From a virus: 26,128 bases of DNA. The position numbers and the translations under genes are program-made. The notes below the pieces were generated by a model. That model searched no databases, was not told where the DNA came from, and saw nothing but the letters and a program-made list of their open reading frames with translations. Shown here piece after piece: positions 1 to 5,276 of the stretch. Where the stretch lies: IMG/VR virus record IMGVR_UViG_3300025769_000719, positions 1 through 26,128 of that record; one strand, written 5' to 3'. The first letter of the stretch is position 1, and every line of letters begins with the position of its first letter.

Positions 1-558
1 CGCATGTGGCCTGCGCCTGGGTTAACCGTCAGCGCAATCGCGAGGAACATGGGACGGACCCGTGATAGCGTGTCGCGGAAGGCCCAATATCTGGGTCTAC
101 AAAAACGGGTCGTAGATGCCAACGCCGCGCGCAAACAGAAGGATGCCGCGCGCAAGCAGAAGGATGCCGCGCGCAAACACAAGGATGCCGTGCGCGAGAT
201 CGTTCGCGAGGGGTATGACCGTGGCCGCACTGTTGAGGAGATCATCCGCAACCTGTCCGACGCCGGCCACCAGATGACCAAAAACGCGGTTATCGGCTTA
301 GCCTATCGCATGGGCCTCAAGAATAAAAAAAGGCAGAAGTATTTGCCCTATACCCAGCCTCCACCTGAAAAAACAGAGGCGCAGGTGCGAAGCTGTAAGT
401 GGGTCAAACGCATAGATCCAGGCAACCCTCCAGCGGTAGAGTATTGCCACAGGGAAGCCGGTGAAGGCGGCGTCTGGTGCGATCAACATCGAGAGATTGT
501 GTACGTCAAACGAGAGGAGATGCCGAAATGGCTGCAAAAACTAGCGTCGGAACGATGA
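1..558 (+). CDS. GcrA-like cell-cycle regulator, 5' end cut by window edge
   Basis: Residues here are numbered from the ATG at position 4, but the frame is open to the edge and the first helix seems to lack its N-terminus, so the true start is probably upstream. The C-terminal half matches the GcrA family: a helix-turn-helix containing KNAVIG (residues 94-99) followed by a Cys/His cluster (C131, C148, C159, H162) that looks metal-binding. GcrA is an alphaproteobacterial factor that works with sigma-70 at promoters carrying methylated GANTC sites. Unusually, there is a second, related helix (residues 7-32, ending QYLGL), joined to the first by a very basic linker of three 7-residue repeats (AARKQKD, residues 41-61). 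A role in retuning host or phage promoters is inference. The 3' end overlaps the dCMP deaminase gene by 31 nt, so the two are probably translationally coupled. Confidence 0.8.
   Translation, partial: RMWPAPGLTVSAIARNMGRTRDSVSRKAQYLGLQKRVVDANAARKQKDAARKQKDAARKHKDAVREIVREGYDRGRTVEEIIRNLSDAGHQMTKNAVIGLAYRMGLKNKKRQKYLPYTQPPPEKTEAQVRSCKWVKRIDPGNPPAVEYCHREAGEGGVWCDQHREIVYVKREEMPKWLQKLASER
124..186 (+). repeat. 21-bp tandem repeat, three copies, coding for a basic linker
   Basis: Three head-to-tail 21-bp units (124-144, 145-165, 166-186) differ from each other by only one or two bases and encode AARKQKD, AARKQKD, AARKHKD. A fourth partial unit follows. The near identity at DNA level implies recent slippage expansion. 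They lie between the two helix-turn-helix segments of the GcrA-like protein. Confidence 0.9.
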
Positions 559-1016
559 TAGAAACCAATCCCGCATGGCACGCCCATTGGCTAAAGATCG
601 CCAGGGCGTATGCCGACCGCTCGAAAGACCCCAGCACCAAGGTTGGCTGCATCGCCGTCCGAGATCGAGCCCAGATCGCAGCCGGCTATAACGGCCTGCC
701 ACGCGGTGTCGTCGATCACCCAGACCGATACGCCGACCGGGACGTAAAATTGGCCATGACTGTCCACAGCGAGGGAAATTTGATTGCAGACGCCGCCAGA
801 CGCGGCGTAAGCCTCGATGGCGCAACCGCCTATATTACGCATCCGCCATGCAGCCATTGCGCAGGCCTACTGATCCAAGCTGGCGTCGCAAAAATACTGC
901 ACCCACCGGTCGAGCGAGAGTTCCTCGCCCGCTGGGACCAAAAAGTCCAGCGGCAGATGTACTTGGAGACAGGCGTGCTCTGCATGGAAATCAGCGAGGA
1001 GATCGCGTCGTCATGA
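528..1016 (+). CDS. Deoxycytidylate (dCMP) deaminase
   Basis: A 162-residue zinc-dependent deaminase that converts dCMP to dUMP, the substrate for thymidylate synthase, which is encoded four genes downstream. The zinc site and catalytic residues are visible: HSE at residues 80-82 (H80 ligand, E82 proton shuttle) and PPCSHC at 106-111 (C108 and C111 ligands). STKVGC (36-41) and GYNG (53-56) are typical of the phage dCMP deaminase fold. The ATG at 528 was chosen because AGGAG (515-519) lies 8 nt upstream; an in-frame ATG at 477 would bury the start far inside the preceding gene and lacks family similarity. The stop codon overlaps the next start in an ATGA. Confidence 0.92.
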   Translation: MAAKTSVGTMIETNPAWHAHWLKIARAYADRSKDPSTKVGCIAVRDRAQIAAGYNGLPRGVVDHPDRYADRDVKLAMTVHSEGNLIADAARRGVSLDGATAYITHPPCSHCAGLLIQAGVAKILHPPVEREFLARWDQKVQRQMYLETGVLCMEISEEIASS

Positions 1017-1018
1017 CA
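998..1018. repeat. Direct repeat, left copy (junction before pentapeptide gene)
   Basis: These 21 bp match 1804-1824 at 20 of 21 positions. The copy covers the Shine-Dalgarno GGAGA, the last codons and TGA stop of the dCMP deaminase gene, and the ATG of the pentapeptide gene. Confidence 0.85.
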
Positions 1019-1822
1019 CAAACTGAAATACAGGAGCCAACCCTAATGCACGAGAACCCGGAAGGCGTAAATCTGAAGGGCGCGAGCTTTGCAGGCGCGG
1101 ACCTGATAGACGCGGATCTGAAAGGCGCGGATCTGAGGGGCGCGGACCTAGCTGGCGCGAACATGAGAGGCGCGAACCTAGCAGGCGCAAACCTGACGGG
1201 CGCGTGCCTGACGGGCGCGGACCTGAGAGGCGCGGGCTTGGCAGACGCAAACCTGACAAACGCGGACTTGACGAAAGCGGAGCTGGGGGGCGCGAACCTG
1301 TGGGGCGCAAACCTGGGGTGGGCGGACCTGACGGACGCGGACCTGACGGTCGCGAACCTAGGGGCCGCAAACCTGTGGGGCGCAAACCTGACAGTCGCGT
1401 ACCTGTCGGGCGCGAACCTGGCGGGGGCGGATCTGACCGACGCGGACTTGACGAACGCGGACCTGACGAACGCGGACCTGATGAACGCGGACCTGATGAA
1501 CGCGGACCTGTTGGGCGCGGAGATGAAAGGCGCGGACCTAAGAGGCGCGGACATGACGAACGCGGACCTGCCTTTGCGGTTCATCACATTACCCCGCGTC
1601 GGTCATGCCGCCCGAACCTGCTGGGCCTGGGTGATGGATGATGGCGTCAAGATCACCCTCGGCTGTCGGCGTTTCGCGTCATGGGACGAAGCGCGTGCGC
1701 ATTACACCGCGCCAGATTACGAAGGCGAATGCGCGGATCGTATCGACGCGGCGCTGGCACGACTGGACTACGGCCAAGCTATGGAAACCGTTGTTCGAGC
1801 GATGGAGATCACGTCGTCATGA
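1013..1822 (+). CDS. Pentapeptide-repeat protein with a C-terminal domain
   Basis: A 269-residue protein. Residues 19-188 form 34 uninterrupted pentapeptides of the A(D/N)LXX type, which fold as a right-handed quadrilateral beta-helix of about 8.5 coils. The rest (about 190-269) is a separate small domain containing CWAWVMDDG and a helical LDYGQAMETVVRAMEI end, which I have seen attached to phage pentapeptide proteins but cannot name. Some family members (Qnr, MfpA) mimic DNA and protect or inhibit gyrase; nothing here proves that role. The start at 1013 overlaps the previous stop (ATGA). An in-frame ATG at 1046 has a better-placed AGGAG (1032-1036) and would remove 11 residues, so both starts are possible. 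The gene is bounded by a 21-bp direct repeat, suggesting a cassette. Confidence 0.9.
   Translation: MTQTEIQEPTLMHENPEGVNLKGASFAGADLIDADLKGADLRGADLAGANMRGANLAGANLTGACLTGADLRGAGLADANLTNADLTKAELGGANLWGANLGWADLTDADLTVANLGAANLWGANLTVAYLSGANLAGADLTDADLTNADLTNADLMNADLMNADLLGAEMKGADLRGADMTNADLPLRFITLPRVGHAARTCWAWVMDDGVKITLGCRRFASWDEARAHYTAPDYEGECADRIDAALARLDYGQAMETVVRAMEITSS
1067..1576 (+). repeat. 15-bp periodic repeat coding for 34 pentapeptides
   Basis: The sequence has a strict 15-bp period for about 510 bp, with units close to gcggacctgacgaac. It keeps other frames open on both strands, which explains long spurious ORFs here. The last third (about 1437-1510) holds the most similar units, so copy number there may vary between relatives. 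Confidence 0.92.
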
Positions 1823-1824
1823 CA
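1804..1824. repeat. Direct repeat, right copy (junction after pentapeptide gene)
   Basis: This is the right partner of 998-1018, with a single mismatch (A at 1811 against G at 1005). It covers the end of the pentapeptide gene and the ATG of the 61-aa gene. Recombination between the two copies would delete exactly the pentapeptide gene and leave the neighbours intact and still coupled. Confidence 0.85.
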
Positions 1825-2004
1825 GGGATAATTACGACTTACTACGGCCTTGAGGCCGACCGAACGGCGGAAATTTACCATTCGCTGGAGGGCTATTCGG
1901 TCGTCTGCCGCGAGGGCAACAACATCCTTAGCTGCGTGACCGCGCCAAGCCGCGAAGATGCAGATGCGTTTGCAGAGGAGTGGACACAATGCACGCAGAA
2001 GTAA
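1819..2004 (+). CDS. Small protein of unknown function (61 aa)
   Basis: I do not recognise this protein. It is short and acidic, with an N-terminal ITTYYGLEADRTAEIYHSLEGYSVVC and a C-terminal PSREDADAFAEEW helix. The start at 1819 overlaps the pentapeptide stop (ATGA), with GGAGA at 1804-1808 as Shine-Dalgarno. The 3' end overlaps the start of thyX by 16 nt. Tight coupling on both sides supports it being real. A longer in-frame ORF beginning at 1681 would run through the end of the pentapeptide gene and is not believed. Confidence 0.7.
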   Translation: MTGIITTYYGLEADRTAEIYHSLEGYSVVCREGNNILSCVTAPSREDADAFAEEWTQCTQK

Positions 2005-2651
2005 AACTGGCCGGCTACAGCCGCCGCATCGGCGCAGAGCCTGATGAAACGCTGGGCGATCAAGTCGCGTTTTATGCGCGCGTGTCCAATCCTGCTAGCG
2101 CTGAGAACGCAAAAGGCAACGACAGGTTGATTAGCTATCTGATCCGGCACAAGCACTGGAGCCCGTTTGAGATGGTGTCAGCGACCGTGAAGATCACAAG
2201 CACGCGGGATATCCTTCGGCAAATCTTGCGACATTCGTCGTTTTCGTTTCAGGAATTTAGCCAGCGGTACAGCGCAACCGAAACCACCGGAGCCGTGCGA
2301 GAAACGCGGCTACAGGACCACACCAACCGCCAAAACAGCTTGGAAACTGACGACAAAGAACTCAATGACTGGTGGGTTAAGAAGCAGCGGGCCGTCATGG
2401 GCAGCGCGTTCGAGATTTATGATCAGGCGCTGAAGCGTGGCATCGCCAAGGAGCAGGCCCGCGCCATCCTGCCGGAGGGGTTGACTCGCAGCACCATATT
2501 TATGAGCGGGTCGATCCGGTCGTGGATCCACTACTGCCAGCTACGCACCGGCCCGGAGACGCAGAAGGAGCACCGCGAGATCGCTGCTGCGTGCGCAGCC
2601 CAGATCGCCCGCGTATTTCCCCAAATCGTCGGAGTGTTGCAGCATGACTGA
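1989..2651 (+). CDS. thyX: Flavin-dependent thymidylate synthase ThyX
   Basis: A 220-residue ThyX, which makes dTMP from dUMP using FAD, NADPH and methylene-tetrahydrofolate. The signature region is at residues 78-94 (RQILRHSSFSFQEFSQRY), with S91 and R93 in the expected active-site positions. The usual RHR of the motif reads RHS here (residues 81-83), a change of a normally conserved arginine. The second conserved block is ARAILPEGLTRS followed by RSWIHYCQLR. The ATG at 1989 was chosen because GAGGAG (1974-1979) lies 9 nt upstream; a GTG at 1980 is in frame but poorly placed. With the dCMP deaminase it forms a thymidylate supply route. Its stop overlaps the methyltransferase start by 8 nt. 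Confidence 0.95.
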   Translation: MHAEVKLAGYSRRIGAEPDETLGDQVAFYARVSNPASAENAKGNDRLISYLIRHKHWSPFEMVSATVKITSTRDILRQILRHSSFSFQEFSQRYSATETTGAVRETRLQDHTNRQNSLETDDKELNDWWVKKQRAVMGSAFEIYDQALKRGIAKEQARAILPEGLTRSTIFMSGSIRSWIHYCQLRTGPETQKEHREIAAACAAQIARVFPQIVGVLQHD

Positions 2652-2652
2652 C
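2639..2652. repeat. Direct repeat, left copy (thyX/methyltransferase junction)
   Basis: The 14 bp gcagcatgactgac is identical to 3402-3415. It carries the last codons of thyX (-QHD, stop) and the first of the methyltransferase (MTD-) in an 8-nt overlap. Confidence 0.8.
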
Positions 2653-3414
2653 GCGCTATACAACGAAATTGACCCCTATCCAGCGGCCTGGCTGCGCAAC
2701 CTGATCGCTGCCGATCACATCCCGCCGGGGCATGTCGATGAGCGCAGCATCGCCGATCTAACCGCGAACGATGTGAGTGATCGCGCCCAAGTCCATTTCT
2801 TTGCCGGCATCGGAGGATGGAACCATGCCCTGGAATTGGCCGGATGGCCGGCAGCTAGACCTGTTTGGACTGGGTCATGTCCATGCCAACCCTTTAGCCA
2901 AGCGGGAAAACAAAAAGGAGCAAGTGATGAGCGACACCTCTGGCCAGAAATGCGCAGGCTTATCGCTGAGTGCCAACCTTCAGTCGTCTTTGGAGAGCAG
3001 GTTGCAAGCAAACTTGGCCGAGACTGGCTCGCCGGAGTACGCGCTGACCTGGAAGCATTGGGATATGCAGTCGGGTCCGCCGACTTGTGCGCTGCGGGCA
3101 TCGGTGCGCCGCACATCCGACAGCGGCTCTATTGGGGTGCAATCAGGCTGGCCGACGCCGACCACCCGCGACCACAAGGATGGCGCGAGCGTCGGGACGG
3201 TGCCGGACAATGGTCTTCTGGGCCGGGTGGTCTGGCAAGCTGGCACGAATGCCTCGACGGAAAAGCCCGCCGCATACCGGCTGAACCCGAACTTTTCCCG
3301 CTGGCTGATGGGGTTTCCGGCAGAGTGGGCCAACTGCGCGCCTACGGCAACGCCATCGTCCCGCAAGTCGCGGCTGCGTTCATAACTGCATTTATGGAGG
3401 CGCAGCATGACTGA
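2644..3414 (+). CDS. C5-cytosine DNA methyltransferase (short phage type)
   Basis: A 256-residue enzyme that transfers methyl from SAM to carbon 5 of cytosine in DNA, probably to protect phage DNA from restriction. Motifs are in the canonical order: motif I FFAGIGG (52-58, SAM binding), motif IV GSCPCQPFSQAGK (77-89, catalytic C81), motif VI VVFGEQV (114-120, with E118), motif VIII QRLYW (160-164), motif X YGNAIVPQVA (234-243). The stretch between VIII and X that holds the target recognition domain is only about 70 residues, short for the family. No restriction endonuclease is adjacent, so it is an orphan. A second reading frame of the same DNA (2825-3385) also looks coding. The gene is bounded by identical 14-bp repeats at its two stop/start junctions. 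Confidence 0.92.
   Translation: MTDALYNEIDPYPAAWLRNLIAADHIPPGHVDERSIADLTANDVSDRAQVHFFAGIGGWNHALELAGWPAARPVWTGSCPCQPFSQAGKQKGASDERHLWPEMRRLIAECQPSVVFGEQVASKLGRDWLAGVRADLEALGYAVGSADLCAAGIGAPHIRQRLYWGAIRLADADHPRPQGWRERRDGAGQWSSGPGGLASWHECLDGKARRIPAEPELFPLADGVSGRVGQLRAYGNAIVPQVAAAFITAFMEAQHD
2812..2827 (+). promoter_or_regulatory. Internal Shine-Dalgarno and ATG for the overprinted ORF
   Basis: GGAGG at 2812-2816 lies 8 nt before an ATG at 2825 that opens the alternative frame. These bases encode the GGWN end of methyltransferase motif I, so the ribosome site is embedded in a catalytic motif. A second pair, AGGAG at 2916-2920 and ATG at 2927, is in the same alternative frame. Confidence 0.55.
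2825..3385 (+). CDS. Overprinted ORF inside the methyltransferase gene (186 aa)
   Basis: This ORF lies wholly inside the methyltransferase gene, in another frame of the same strand. The protein has features I recognise from a family of phage proteins of unknown function: a DLFGLGHVHANPLAKR start, LQSSLESRLQANL, YALTWK, CALRASVRRTSDSGS, SGWPTPTTRDHKDG, and an end RLNPNFSRWLMGFPAEW followed by CAPTATPSSRKSR. The methyltransferase motif QRLYW and the CALRASVRRTS block are the same nucleotides in two frames, as are YGNAIVP and CAPTATPSS. A strong Shine-Dalgarno precedes its ATG. It could be a real overlapping gene, or a by-product of conservation in the enzyme frame that databases have carried along. 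I know no function for it. Confidence 0.5.
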   Translation: MPWNWPDGRQLDLFGLGHVHANPLAKRENKKEQVMSDTSGQKCAGLSLSANLQSSLESRLQANLAETGSPEYALTWKHWDMQSGPPTCALRASVRRTSDSGSIGVQSGWPTPTTRDHKDGASVGTVPDNGLLGRVVWQAGTNASTEKPAAYRLNPNFSRWLMGFPAEWANCAPTATPSSRKSRLRS

Positions 3415-3415
3415 C
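3402..3415. repeat. Direct repeat, right copy (methyltransferase/XRE junction)
   Basis: Identical to 2639-2652 over 14 of 14 bases. It encodes the -QHD end of the methyltransferase and the MTD- start of the XRE protein, again with an 8-nt gene overlap. Confidence 0.8.
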
Positions 3416-3673
3416 CGACTGGAAGTATTAGAGGGCTTTCGCCAGCGCCTGCAACGGGCCATGGATGTTTGTGGCTATTCACAGCTCGACACCGCCCGCG
3501 TGACTACGCTATCGCGACAGGCGATCACGCAAATTCTGGCCCCGGAGACATGTGATCGGGCTCGCAAGATGGGCCCTAAGCTGTATCAACTCACGCTGCT
3601 GGCTGCTGGACTGCGGGTCGATCCAGGCTGGCTGGCGTTTGGCTCAGGCAATCCGCCGGAGGCCAAAGACTGA
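3407..3673 (+). CDS. Small XRE/Cro-like DNA-binding protein
   Basis: An 88-residue protein with a helix-turn-helix of the XRE type: YSQLDTARVTTLSRQAITQIL (about 24-44), followed by LYQLTLLAAGLRVDPGWLAFG (about 59-79), the typical end of a Cro/CI-like domain that carries a VDPGWLAFG tail. It probably regulates phage or host promoters; no operator can be assigned here. GGAGG (3396-3400) lies 6 nt before the ATG. It overlaps the methyltransferase stop by 8 nt and the next gene by one base (TGATG). A lysogeny repressor would normally be larger and carry a second domain, so Cro-like or accessory regulator is more likely. Confidence 0.75.
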   Translation: MTDRLEVLEGFRQRLQRAMDVCGYSQLDTARVTTLSRQAITQILAPETCDRARKMGPKLYQLTLLAAGLRVDPGWLAFGSGNPPEAKD

Positions 3674-3960
3674 TGCAGATCCGTCACGAAACGCTCATGC
3701 GAATATATCGCCAGACCCAGGATATTTGCGACAAGAAAGAGCTACTCATATCCGACGTTATGCGCCTGATCGAAAAGGCAATAGAGGACCACGAGCGCGG
3801 CTACTTACTGGCCCTAGAAATCCCGCACCAATGGACGAATCACTCGCTCCACACCATATTTTTGCCGCTGGATGAGGCTGAGTTCAGCGTTGAGCTAGAT
3901 GGATGGCCTGTTCGCGCGTCTCCTCTACGCGGCGCGTCCAGCCCCGACCGAACGTCTTGA
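3673..3960 (+). CDS. Unknown protein, last gene of the rightward operon (95 aa)
   Basis: I do not recognise this protein. The first 50 residues look helical and charged (TLMRIYRQTQDICDKKELLI, then IEKAIEDHERGYLLALE). It starts in a TGATG overlap with the preceding gene, which favours translation. The last 77 nt lie over the 3' end of the oppositely oriented endolysin gene, and the tail reading PVRASPLRGASSPDRTS looks non-native. The gene may therefore have been truncated where the two convergent operons were joined. Confidence 0.6.
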   Translation: MQIRHETLMRIYRQTQDICDKKELLISDVMRLIEKAIEDHERGYLLALEIPHQWTNHSLHTIFLPLDEAEFSVELDGWPVRASPLRGASSPDRTS

Positions 3961-4402
3961 ACAGATTGGTCAGGCTTTCATAGTACGCCTGCCGCATCGC
4001 GGAGTAGCTAAAGATCAGCGCTTCGGGGTCATTGCGTTCAACCGCCAGCAAAGTGTTTGGACCGATGATCCCGTCTACCGCTGAGCTAGACGCGGCTTGC
4101 AGCATCTTGATGGCGCGGGATACGCCAGCGTTGACGGCAAAATCGAACACGCACCAATCAACCCCAGCCGGGAGATCATCGCCGCGCACCTTTTCCCAAT
4201 ACATCTGTTGATAAATTGGCCGCACGTCGTCCTGTGTGAGCGAGCGCATCTCGCCTTCCGTCACGTCTCGCCAGATGAAGCGCTCATATGTGGCTTTGGT
4301 GACGCCCCAGTTAGTCATGCCGCCGGGGTCGTTGGGATGATTCACAAAGCCACCCTCATGCTCCATGAGCCACTCAAAGCAACGGCGAAAGTTGCCGATC
4401 AT
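3884..4402 (-). CDS. Endolysin, GH108-type muramidase with peptidoglycan-binding domain
   Basis: A 172-residue cell-wall hydrolase for host lysis. The N-terminal glycoside hydrolase 108 signature is clear: EHEGGFVNHPNDPGGMTNWG (residues 14-33), with E16 as the likely catalytic acid. The C-terminal half (about 80-150, DWCVFDFAVNAGVSRAIKML, then VDGIIGPNTLLAV) matches the peptidoglycan-binding domain usually paired with GH108. There is no signal peptide, so export would depend on the holin. The start at 4402 forms an ATGA overlap with the holin stop; a longer in-frame ORF reaching 4480 would read through the holin gene and lacks homology. Confidence 0.92.
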   Translation of the reverse strand: MIGNFRRCFEWLMEHEGGFVNHPNDPGGMTNWGVTKATYERFIWRDVTEGEMRSLTQDDVRPIYQQMYWEKVRGDDLPAGVDWCVFDFAVNAGVSRAIKMLQAASSSAVDGIIGPNTLLAVERNDPEALIFSYSAMRQAYYESLTNLFKTFGRGWTRRVEETREQAIHLAQR

Positions 4403-4815
4403 TTTTTGAGCTTTCCGGCTATTTTCTCGCCTGATCGGCCAACCACATAACCGCCAACGCCGATCATCAGCAGGTTCCAAAGCTCGTCCGGCAGCGGGAT
4501 GCTAAGAGCCACTTGCTGCCCAAGCGCGTAGTTGATTATCACCGTCGCAATTGGTGCTAACAGATAATTCCAGCCGACGATAGCCGTGATCGTTAGCATC
4601 AGGATCGGACGCCACGTCGCTGTGATCGTATGCTCAGATTTAGCCTCGGCCATAACGACCTGCGCCGCTGCCTGCTCGATGGCGTGGCTGTTGGTCACGA
4701 GCGCCATGTTCAGTTCGCGCTCGATCTCGGCCCGCTTATTCTGATCCTCCGGCAAAATTCGGCCTAATACGTCACCGATAAGTGGAGCTAGGATTGGGAG
4801 TAGTGCACCGATCAT
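4399..4815 (-). CDS. Holin, three-TM gene-transfer-agent type
   Basis: A 138-residue membrane protein with an N-terminal hydrophobic segment (about 4-21), a charged middle (QNKRAEIERELNMALV), a long hydrophobic region around 68-98 starting TWRPILMLTITAIVGWNYLL, and a last segment at 111-130. This layout, and the ATWRP motif, match the three-TM holin family first noted for GTA release. It would permeabilise the inner membrane so the endolysin can reach the wall. It overlaps both neighbours by ATGA, placing it between a TM/coiled-coil protein and the endolysin in a lysis cassette. Confidence 0.85.
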   Translation of the reverse strand: MIGALLPILAPLIGDVLGRILPEDQNKRAEIERELNMALVTNSHAIEQAAAQVVMAEAKSEHTITATWRPILMLTITAIVGWNYLLAPIATVIINYALGQQVALSIPLPDELWNLLMIGVGGYVVGRSGEKIAGKLKK

Positions 4816-5093
4816 TTCATCACCTCGCGTTTTAGCTGATCGACCTCGACACGCAGGTGCTCGACCTCTCGATGGCGGCGTTCCATCGTGTCTGGTGACG
4901 ACATGCCAGCCAAGTCGACGACGTTTTCCAATTTGTCCACCCGCTGATCCAGCTTGCGCAAGCGGATCTCGATGTCGTGCGCCTGATCCGCCAGCAGCTT
5001 TAGCTCGCGTTTTGCTATAGCCGCTGCACTGACGACGCTCACCAGCATCCCGGCGAGCGTCAGCATCAGCTTGATATCAATCGCCCCGTCCAT
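4812..5093 (-). CDS. TM plus coiled-coil protein of the lysis cassette
   Basis: A 93-residue protein with one N-terminal membrane segment (about 6-27, LMLTLAGMLVSVVSAAAIA) and then two heptad-rich helices (about 30-62 and 70-92, including IRLRKLDQRVDKLENVVDL). That layout resembles inner-membrane spanins or DUF2730-like phage proteins, but no partner lipoprotein for a two-component spanin is evident. It lies between two other membrane proteins and directly upstream of the holin (ATGA overlap), so a lysis role is likely by context. The exact function is unassigned. Confidence 0.72.
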   Translation of the reverse strand: MDGAIDIKLMLTLAGMLVSVVSAAAIAKRELKLLADQAHDIEIRLRKLDQRVDKLENVVDLAGMSSPDTMERRHREVEHLRVEVDQLKREVMK

Positions 5094-5099
5094 CGGCGG

Positions 5100-5276
5100 T
5101 TACTTCTCTTCGCTTCTCACGCGACCCAGCAGGCGCTGAACGGTATCTGTCTCGTATATGCGTAGCGACAGCCAGATGACCGACAAAAGAGCGCTGATCG
5201 CAGGAAGGAACTCGAAGAAAGTTCCAACTGCGATTGTCACAGCGGTCCAGTCAAATATGCTGCGCTCGTCCTGCAT
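5100..5276 (-). CDS. Small one-TM membrane protein, holin-like (58 aa)
   Basis: This short gene starts with ATG at 5276 and stops with TAA at 5102-5100. It encodes a polar N-terminus (MQDERSIFDW), a hydrophobic stretch at about 11-40 (including LPAISALLSVIWLSLRIYET) and a basic C-terminus (TVQRLLGRVRSEEK). The LPAIxxLLSxIW-LRIYET-TVQRLLGR pattern is one I have seen in short phage membrane proteins next to lysis genes. It could be a second holin or an antiholin. The next gene starts 6 nt downstream. It is easily missed because of its length, but it fills an otherwise empty gap. Confidence 0.7.
   Translation of the reverse strand: MQDERSIFDWTAVTIAVGTFFEFLPAISALLSVIWLSLRIYETDTVQRLLGRVRSEEK

Noticed and set aside
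991-1587. 198-aa minus-strand ORF and other frames opposite the pentapeptide repeats
   Set aside because: The 15-bp repeat opens several frames; the products are simple R-S-A or P-S-G repeats, and the sense frame has start signals and homology.
1204-1641. 145-aa plus-strand ORF in another frame of the pentapeptide gene
   Set aside because: Low-complexity Gly/Arg/Glu/Pro product arising from the 15-bp repeat; unlike the methyltransferase overlap, no recognisable family blocks or start signal.
2980-3462. 160-aa minus-strand ORF over the methyltransferase
   Set aside because: No family resemblance and no start signal; the two plus-strand frames explain its openness.
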